DNA from: an uncultured Lachnobacterium sp.
GTDB lineage: Bacteria > Bacillota > Clostridia > Lachnospirales > Lachnospiraceae
Reading direction: 5' to 3'
DNA: 48,886 nucleotides
Assembly (NCBI GenBank): GCA_900543445.1
Contig: UQRC01000018.1
Span: forward strand, 1 to 48,886
Both the position numbers and the translations under genes were made by a program. Positions 43,466-48,886 of this stretch are shown here, piece after piece. Under the pieces are notes generated by a model. It saw nothing but the letters and a program-made list of their open reading frames with translations. It had not been told where the DNA came from and ran no database searches. The first letter of the stretch is position 1. Each line of letters opens with the position of its first letter.

Positions 43466-43671
43466 AAATTTTCTTCCTCCTCATCAAAAATAAAGATGTC
43501 CTCAATCGTCACTCCAAAAAACTGAGCCAGCTTATGTGCCAGTACAAGGGAAGCCTTGTACCGGCCTCCCTCAAGGGATATGATCGTCTGTCTCGTCACA
43601 TCCACCGCATCCGCCAGTTCACTCTGCGTGACACCACGCTCCTTGCGCAGCTCCTGAATCTTTGTTTTCAT
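43462..43671 (-). CDS. XRE-family HTH transcriptional regulator
   Basis: 69 residues, a YozG/Cro-type single helix-turn-helix: IQELRKERGVTQSELADAV (helices 1-2), VTRQTIISLEGGRY (recognition), then LAHKLAQFFGVTIEDIF and an acidic tail. The gene sits between two small membrane-protein genes with start/stop overlaps. A 34-base block in its operon promoter recurs before the ABC exporter genes, so both may be its targets. Confidence 0.92.
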   Translation of the reverse strand: MKTKIQELRKERGVTQSELADAVDVTRQTIISLEGGRYKASLVLAHKLAQFFGVTIEDIFIFDEEEENL

Positions 43672-43859
43672 TATTTACCCTCTCCGTTTTTTCCTTCGGA
43701 TTCCTGTCTGCGAATCTGTGCAAAGAGAGCCGCCGAAGCAAGAAATCCACACGCTGCCGGTGCATATGCATCCGTGTGTCCGCTCACTGCCCATACTGCA
43801 AACCCGATTGCTGCAACCAATAAAATAACTGCTAATACTTTCATTCCTGACATTTTCAT
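43671..43859 (-). CDS. Small two-span membrane protein
   Basis: 62 residues: spans at about 6-24 (MKVLAVILLVAAIGFAVWAV) and 32-47, and a charged tail (RRQESEGKNGEGK). It is the first gene of the regulator operon; its stop abuts the regulator's start. GAGGAG lies nine bases before the ATG. Function unknown. Confidence 0.75.
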   Translation of the reverse strand: MKMSGMKVLAVILLVAAIGFAVWAVSGHTDAYAPAACGFLASAALFAQIRRQESEGKNGEGK

Positions 43860-43911
43860 TTTCCTATTCTCCTCATGTATGATATTTTGTTAAGTATCCT
43901 TTACATTTCGA

Positions 43912-43940
43912 AGTATAGTGTACTTTACATGTGATGTCAA
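43912..43940 (-). promoter_or_regulatory. Promoter/operator of the XRE operon
   Basis: -35 TTGACA (43935-43940), -10 TATACT (43912-43917), 17-base spacer. TGTAAA..ATACTT-like half-sites occur three times around it, one inside the spacer as AAGTA-CACTA-TACTT. The same block lies at 46939-46972. Confidence 0.75.
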
Positions 43941-43957
43941 GTATATTTTACATTTTC

Positions 43958-44560
43958 TTATAACATCTTCTCCAACTTCGCCTTCGCATCCTCATAACTT
44001 TCAAACACGATGCCGCGCATACCAAGCTTCTCTCCACCTTCAATATTCTCTGGTCTGTCATCGAGAAAAACGCATTCCTCCGGTTTCAAGTTGTAAGTAG
44101 TGAACAGACACTGATAGATATCTGCATCCGGCTTTACCATCTTGACCATACCGGAGATAATCTTGCCATCCACGATTGATGCAAAATCAAGCTGGTTGTG
44201 CGTATGCAGTTCAAAATAATTTTCCGGATAGTTGGAAAGCAGATAAACCTTATAATCTCTGCTCTGCAGCTTCTTGATCCAGTCGGTCGCATAATCGAAC
44301 GCTTTCACAACCTTATCTTTTCCGTCTCGGAAGAAAAGGCGAATCTCTTCCTCATATTCCGGTGCAACCTTCACCATCTCATCGATGACCTCAGATTCCT
44401 GCATTACGCCGCGATCGAGTTCTCCCCAAATCGGATTTAAATAGGTTGCCTGCGCCATCTTCGGAATCTTGACTTCATCAATTCCAAGATCCCGCATCGC
44501 CTGATCCGGCTGAAATTTTACCAATACATTTCCTATATCGAATATAATATTTTTAATCAT
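43958..44560 (-). CDS. HAD-superfamily phosphatase (YihX-like)
   Basis: 200 residues. Motif I is FDIGNVLV (nucleophile Asp, with Gly at the second position as in the DxGNV branch), motif II LLSNYPENY, motif III lysine MVKPDADIY and motif IV VFLDDRPENIEG. The alpha-helical cap falls at ~15-80. YihX-type enzymes act on sugar phosphates, but the substrate cannot be read here. The start is close to the permease stop, suggesting it ends the ABC exporter operon. Confidence 0.9.
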   Translation of the reverse strand: MIKNIIFDIGNVLVKFQPDQAMRDLGIDEVKIPKMAQATYLNPIWGELDRGVMQESEVIDEMVKVAPEYEEEIRLFFRDGKDKVVKAFDYATDWIKKLQSRDYKVYLLSNYPENYFELHTHNQLDFASIVDGKIISGMVKMVKPDADIYQCLFTTYNLKPEECVFLDDRPENIEGGEKLGMRGIVFESYEDAKAKLEKML

Positions 44561-44572
44561 GCTCTAAGCTCC

Positions 44573-46180
44573 TTACTGTCCAAGTTCTGCGAACTTCTTT
44601 ACGCCAACCTTCTTTAACCAGAAGTACAGCAGTACATCGAGTACCACAAGTACCGCTCCGACAATCAGCAGATATCCCGCCGCCCCAATCTGATAACCAA
44701 CCATCAGATACGGTGCAACCATGACAATTGTAAATGTCCATCCGCCAAGCATTGCGATCATCACATTCAGACTCTGTTTGATCGGTGCAAGTTCATTGGT
44801 CCACGTCAGATTCGGGCGCACAATGCCAAGCATCAATCCGAACATATCCATAAAAAACAGAAACAGTACCGGTACGATCACAGCAAGGATCATCTGCGCC
44901 GGATTCTTCCTCATAATGATCAGCATACAGATATCATAGATACAAAGCGGCACTGCCGTAACGATCAGCTGCACACCAAGCTTTGCCTTGATCACATTCC
45001 ATGCATCCACCGGAACGCTCTGCAGAATCCACAGACTCTTGCCCTCTAACGAGACAGACGGCACTACCATGTCGTTCATGGAAATCGTCGCACACGCTGC
45101 AACAACTAAGAAAATGCAGATCATAGATCCCGATTCTGCGCCGAAAAGTTCTGTCATTGCAGGAAGGATCGCGCCACGTTTTATGAGCAGCAGTACACCG
45201 ATGACCACGAAGAACAATGAACCCAGTCCGCAATTTAACATATAGTTTGCGCTGGATGTAAACCGGCTGAATTCTTTCCCCAAAACTGCTGCAAATTCGC
45301 CACGCTGCTTCGCCTTTTTCTCCTTATACGCAATATGCACAGACGGTCCGCTTGATGTCACGATTCCAATAAAGCTTCGCGCCAGAATATAGCAGGTAAG
45401 CACACATACGGCTCCGATACCGATTGCAAAAGAAAGCATCGCAAGTGGATCCCCCTCTCCGATTCTTCCGAAGAGATAGAATACGTATGCATTATCCTTC
45501 ACCTTGTTACCATAAGCGATCGCATTTTCCATCAGATCATTGATCACGGTCTGTGCCTTGAAATAGATCCAATAGTACGCAGCCAGAAACAAAAGCGACG
45601 CAATCACAGTTGTAAAATTCTTATGTTTCAGCTTCAGGCTGATCTTCGCAACACACCATCCCAATGCGCAGGAAAGGATCAAAACAATCAGAGAGATCAG
45701 CAGAACCAGAAGTAAGCCTCCGATCACATTTAGCACCGTTGCTCCTGCAAAGATCCAATACACGATTACCGTCGGACCAATCACGATTGCCGAATACATC
45801 AGCCCCATCAGATATACCGTGATCAGCCTTGCCGCCAGAATACTGCTCACCGGAATCGGCATCGACAGGAGCAGATCGTTGTCCTTCGACAGATACAAGC
45901 CCGAGTACGTGTTAAAAATACTTCCAAATGCGCCAATCGCGATCGCGATCAATGCCATGATCAGGAAGAAAAGCCATCCCATATCAACTGCAACGAAGCC
46001 TGCGCACAGGCTGATGGACAGATAGGTAAAGATGCCGCCTAAAACGCCTGCCATAAGACCAATAAACAACAGGATAAAGAGAACCGTTGACACCACGGAG
46101 CGTGCCTTATTCTTCTTCGAGTCATAGAAGTATCCACGGAAGATTTCATATAATTGTTTCTTAACTAAAACTTTTATCAT
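44573..46180 (-). CDS. ABC-2 type exporter permease
   Basis: 535 residues with about 12 membrane spans in two halves, N-terminal KKQLYEIFRGYFYDSKKNKA as in clostridial putative ABC exporters. The pattern of long loops and hydrophobic pairs fits a fused-dimer ABC-2 permease. The start overlaps the ATPase stop. The substrate is unknown; peptide or antibiotic export is common in such pairs. Confidence 0.88.
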   Translation of the reverse strand: MIKVLVKKQLYEIFRGYFYDSKKNKARSVVSTVLFILLFIGLMAGVLGGIFTYLSISLCAGFVAVDMGWLFFLIMALIAIAIGAFGSIFNTYSGLYLSKDNDLLLSMPIPVSSILAARLITVYLMGLMYSAIVIGPTVIVYWIFAGATVLNVIGGLLLVLLISLIVLILSCALGWCVAKISLKLKHKNFTTVIASLLFLAAYYWIYFKAQTVINDLMENAIAYGNKVKDNAYVFYLFGRIGEGDPLAMLSFAIGIGAVCVLTCYILARSFIGIVTSSGPSVHIAYKEKKAKQRGEFAAVLGKEFSRFTSSANYMLNCGLGSLFFVVIGVLLLIKRGAILPAMTELFGAESGSMICIFLVVAACATISMNDMVVPSVSLEGKSLWILQSVPVDAWNVIKAKLGVQLIVTAVPLCIYDICMLIIMRKNPAQMILAVIVPVLFLFFMDMFGLMLGIVRPNLTWTNELAPIKQSLNVMIAMLGGWTFTIVMVAPYLMVGYQIGAAGYLLIVGAVLVVLDVLLYFWLKKVGVKKFAELGQ

Positions 46181-46893
46181 ACTTCAGCCTCCAGTTCCAG
46201 GAATACATCCTCAAGGCTGTCATCTCCTTTAACCTCTTCCATCGTTCCGCAGCGGATCAGCTTACCGCCTTTGATGATCGCAACTTTATCACACAATTTC
46301 TCTGCCACTTCCAGAACATGCGTTGAGAAAAAGATAGCTCCGCCTTCGTCGCAGAGTTCGCGCATCATGCCTTTTAATATGTGGGCAGCCTTCGGATCCA
46401 GTCCCACAAAAGGCTCATCCATAATAATCAGCTTCGGATCGTGCAGCCACGCAGAAATGATGGCAAGCTTCTGCTTCATCCCATGCGAATATGCAGCGAT
46501 CGGCTGCGCAAGATCTGCGGTAATCTCGAACAGATCCGCATACTTCCGAATCTTCTCCTGTCGCTGGTTGGCTCCGACTCCATACACATCTGCAATAAAA
46601 TTCAAATACTTGATACCGCTCATAAATTCATACAGATCCGGGTTATCCGGAATATAGGCGATCTTCTTCTTGCACGCAAGCGGCGCCGCCTGCACAGATT
46701 CTCCGTCAATGTAAATCTCACCGGCATCAAACTTTAAGATGCCGACCACCGATTTCAGCGTCGTCGTCTTTCCGGCTCCGTTGTGACCGATGAAACCGTA
46801 GATCTCTCCGGATTCAATTTCAAGCGACAGATCATCGACCGCCTTCTTTTCACCATATTCTTTTGTCAGGTGCTCAATCTTCAACATTTTCAT
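46177..46893 (-). CDS. ABC-2 type exporter ATPase
   Basis: 238 residues. Walker A GHNGAGKTT near residue 38, Q-loop ..AYIPDNPDLYEF, signature AYSHGMKQKLAI near 136, Walker B LIIMDEPFVGLDP and H-loop FFSTHVLEVAE. GAGGAG sits six bases before the ATG. Its promoter carries the same block as the XRE operon. Confidence 0.93.
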   Translation of the reverse strand: MKMLKIEHLTKEYGEKKAVDDLSLEIESGEIYGFIGHNGAGKTTTLKSVVGILKFDAGEIYIDGESVQAAPLACKKKIAYIPDNPDLYEFMSGIKYLNFIADVYGVGANQRQEKIRKYADLFEITADLAQPIAAYSHGMKQKLAIISAWLHDPKLIIMDEPFVGLDPKAAHILKGMMRELCDEGGAIFFSTHVLEVAEKLCDKVAIIKGGKLIRCGTMEEVKGDDSLEDVFLELEAEV

Positions 46894-46939
46894 AACATTC
46901 TCCTCTGATCTTTTTTGTCAAGCTTGCTTTACGTCAGAA

Positions 46940-46968
46940 AGTATAGTGTACTTTACATTTCATGTCAA
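46940..46968 (-). promoter_or_regulatory. Promoter/operator of the ABC exporter operon
   Basis: -35 TTGACA (46963-46968), -10 TATACT (46940-46945), 17-base spacer, with the 34-base block at 46939-46972 shared with 43911-43944 (two mismatches). The shared part covers both promoter boxes and the spacer. Confidence 0.75.
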
Positions 46969-47026
46969 GTATTTGATATCATGTCGCAAACCGTAAGCTT
47001 GATGACTACGCATGCATCCATTATCT

Positions 47027-47725
47027 TCATGATATCTTCAAGGTTCTCAGGTAAACCTTCACATCCGATGAAATCCGTCTGCTCTCGATTGCCTTCTGGA
47101 TCGATTTATTATGTGTCCAGGGTTCTAACACTTTGTTTTGTATATAAGGAATCGCCGCTTCATACTGCTTCACGAGCGCGATACTGAAATACCACGCCAC
47201 CGCCATCTTCACATAATATTCATCCGATTTCACGTCTGCCACAAGCTGCAGCATCTCCGGTCGGAAAGCCTCATCCAGATAAAAGCCAAGCAATGTCACA
47301 ATACCAAACCTCACCGTATACACCAGTTCACTTTGCAGCCATATCTTCACTTTCTCATAGACATAAGGTAGATGCTTCTTAAAGATTTTCGGTGATAACA
47401 TATCACAGGTTGCCCAATTGTCAACATACGGCAGAAACCGCTCCAGTTCCTCCAGAAACCGGTCTATATTCTTCGGATAAAGCAGCGATAATAATGCGCC
47501 ATGTAAATTGTTTTCCTCATAATAAGTATGTGGAAGTTCCCGAAGAAATGCTTCTGCCTCTGGCAGCTTCGCCACTTCCTTCGCATACTTTCGTAACACA
47601 GGTGTCCGGACACCGATAATTTTTTCAATCGGAATATTCGGTATCAGCTTCGCGTGGAACGCCCGGTAATCTTCATCTTTTAATTCTAATAATCCTTCCG
47701 TAATAATGCCAGCCATATGTTTCAT
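47027..47725 (-). CDS. DNA alkylation repair protein (AlkD-like glycosylase)
   Basis: 232 residues of HEAT-like helices. AlkD-family marks are IGVRTPVLRKYAKE near residue 37 and DNWATCDMLSPK near 102, which holds the Trp and catalytic Asp four apart. The C-terminal WTHNKSIQKAIESRR also fits. It removes alkylated purines. The start is either of two ATGs three codons apart (47725 or 47716), both within reach of GGACGAGG. Confidence 0.9.
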   Translation of the reverse strand: MKHMAGIITEGLLELKDEDYRAFHAKLIPNIPIEKIIGVRTPVLRKYAKEVAKLPEAEAFLRELPHTYYEENNLHGALLSLLYPKNIDRFLEELERFLPYVDNWATCDMLSPKIFKKHLPYVYEKVKIWLQSELVYTVRFGIVTLLGFYLDEAFRPEMLQLVADVKSDEYYVKMAVAWYFSIALVKQYEAAIPYIQNKVLEPWTHNKSIQKAIESRRISSDVKVYLRTLKIS

Positions 47726-47833
47726 CCTCGTCCTTTGTTCTCTTTCACTTATATATGATTTTGAATAATCTGTCTACCATTTGTCAAGTGAAATGCATAA
47801 ATTGGCATGTAAGATGAAAATAAATACAAAAAC

Positions 47834-47869
47834 AAAAAAGTCAGCCCCACAAACGTGGGACTGACTTTT
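47834..47869 (-). terminator. ppdK terminator
   Basis: Stem AAAAGTCAGTCCCAC with GTGGGGCTGACTTTT (one G-U or mismatch), followed by TTTTTTGTTTTTG on the minus strand, about 30 bases after the ppdK stop. Confidence 0.85.
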
Positions 47870-47897
47870 AAATTTGCAAATAATTCTGTTTGAAAAA

Positions 47898-48886
47898 TTA
47901 TTTAGCTGCCTTCTCAGCGATTGCTGCCTGTGCTGCTGCAAGACGAGCGATCGGTACACGGAATGGAGAACATGAAACGTAATCCAGACCAATCTTGTGG
48001 CAGAACTCAACAGATGAAGGATCTCCACCGTGCTCACCACAGATACCAACGTGAAGGTTAGGGTTAACTGGCTTACCAAGCTTAATAGCTGTCTCCATTA
48101 ACTTACCAACACCTGTCTGGTCAAGCTTAGCGAATGGATCATTCTCGAAGATCTTGTTGTCATAGTAAGCATTTAAGAACTTACCAGCATCATCACGAGA
48201 GAATCCAAATGTCATCTGTGTTAAATCATTAGTACCGAAGCAGAAGAAATCAGCCTCTGTAGCGATCTCATCAGCAGTAAGAGCTGCACGAGGAATCTCG
48301 ATCATAGTACCTACATGATACTTAAGATCTACACCAGCAGCAGCGATCTCAGCATCAGCTGTCTCAACAACTGTCTTCTTAACGAACTTAAGCTCCTTAA
48401 CTTCGCATACTAATGGGATCATGATTTCTGGCTCAACAGCCCAATCTGGATGAGCCTTCTTTGTATTGATAGCTGCACGGATAACAGCCTTTGTCTGCAT
48501 CTTAGCGATCTCTGGATAAGTTACAGCAAGACGGCATCCTCTGTGTCCCATCATTGGGTTGAACTCATGGAGGCTATCGATGATTGCCTTAATGTCTTCA
48601 ACAGGCTTGCCCTGAGCCTTTGCAAGCTTCTCGATATCAGCTTCCTCAGTAGGAACGAACTCATGAAGAGGTGGATCCAGGAAACGGATTGTTACTGGGC
48701 ATCCCTCAAGAGCTTCGTATAACTTCTCGAAGTCTCCCTGCTGGTATGGAAGGATCTTGTCAAGAGCAGCTTCTCTCTCTTCTACTGTATCGGAGCAGAT
48801 CATCTCACGGAAAGCAGCAATTCTGTCTTCCTCGAAGAACATATGCTCTGTACGGCAAAGACCGATACCTTCTGCACCAAGCTCAC
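47898..48886 (-). CDS. ppdK: Pyruvate, phosphate dikinase, C-terminal part (partial)
   Basis: About 329 C-terminal residues; the gene continues beyond the right edge. This is the PEP/pyruvate-binding barrel. It has GAEGIGLCRTEHMFF at the window edge, FLDPPLHEF, MMGHRGCRL, GTNDLTQMTFGFSRDD and the catalytic Cys in GICGEHGGDPSSVEFC. PPDK interconverts pyruvate/ATP/Pi and PEP/AMP/PPi, typical of anaerobic clostridia. Codon use is more biased than in neighbours, as in a highly expressed gene. Confidence 0.97.
   Translation of the reverse strand, partial: ELGAEGIGLCRTEHMFFEEDRIAAFREMICSDTVEEREAALDKILPYQQGDFEKLYEALEGCPVTIRFLDPPLHEFVPTEEADIEKLAKAQGKPVEDIKAIIDSLHEFNPMMGHRGCRLAVTYPEIAKMQTKAVIRAAINTKKAHPDWAVEPEIMIPLVCEVKELKFVKKTVVETADAEIAAAGVDLKYHVGTMIEIPRAALTADEIATEADFFCFGTNDLTQMTFGFSRDDAGKFLNAYYDNKIFENDPFAKLDQTGVGKLMETAIKLGKPVNPNLHVGICGEHGGDPSSVEFCHKIGLDYVSCSPFRVPIARLAAAQAAIAEKAAK

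Overview
The window looks like chromosomal DNA of an anaerobic, Gram-positive gut-type clostridium, most likely a Lachnospiraceae member. The basis is strong GGAGG-type ribosome binding sites, a T-box leader, a cobalamin riboswitch, BioY, a RamA/RACo-type corrinoid activator, pyruvate phosphate dikinase and the cobalt-early (anaerobic) route to cobalamin. Nearly all genes lie on the minus strand; the exceptions are a 50-aa membrane peptide and a three-gene transporter operon (17.2-19.6 kb). I see no rRNA, tRNA, CRISPR array, transposase or prophage.

Layout, left to right. (a) 0-1.2 kb: a DUF1284 protein and the biotin transporter bioY, whose promoter overlaps a BirA-type operator. (b) 1.2-6.9 kb: a tryptophan operon read right to left as T-box leader, truncated trpG, trpC, trpF, trpB, trpA, trpD. 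trpE is absent and trpG lacks its first ~50 codons, as if a deletion joined a start codon and RBS to the middle of trpG. (c) 6.9-17 kb: housekeeping genes: proS, an SDR, a hypothetical gene, metF, greA, an Sfp-type PPTase, uppP, degV, a small membrane peptide, a corrinoid-protein activator and an M14/LysM cell-wall peptidase. (d) 17.2-19.6 kb, plus strand: a TAXI-type binding lipoprotein, a GltS-type symporter and a 70-aa protein with an internal duplication. (e) 19.7-42.5 kb: a cobalamin gene run of about 22 kb on the minus strand, starting at one cobalamin riboswitch. It begins with a lipoprotein form of the cobaltochelatase CbiK, a lipoprotein with two NEAT-like domains and a BtuF/BtuC/BtuD-type ABC importer. 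It continues through cbiP, cobT, cobU, cobS, a CobU-like gene, cobC, cbiB, cobD, cbiC, cbiD, cbiF, cbiG, cbiH, a cbiJ-cbiE-cbiT triple fusion and cbiA. cbiL is not in the run. An AT-rich insert (epimerase plus GNAT remnant) interrupts it. (f) 42.5-48.9 kb: a broken peptidase C26 gene, an XRE-regulator operon, a HAD phosphatase, an ABC-2 exporter pair whose promoter shares a 34-bp block with the regulator's promoter, an AlkD-type DNA glycosylase and the 3' part of ppdK.

How the genes fit together: the riboswitch run could take sirohydrochlorin plus cobalt through adenosylcobyrinate and on to cobalamin, provided cbiL and the early tetrapyrrole genes are elsewhere. The three lipoproteins and the ABC importer at its head suggest that cobalt/tetrapyrrole handling begins outside the membrane. 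MetF and the corrinoid activator are probable users of the cofactor pathway (folate C1 and corrinoid methyl transfer).

The points most worth a second look are the extracytoplasmic chelatase/importer head, the TAXI-GltS pairing, a two-copy dispersed two-hairpin element at 5.9 and 8.6 kb, the trpE/trpG deletion behind an intact T-box, and the shared regulator/exporter promoter block.
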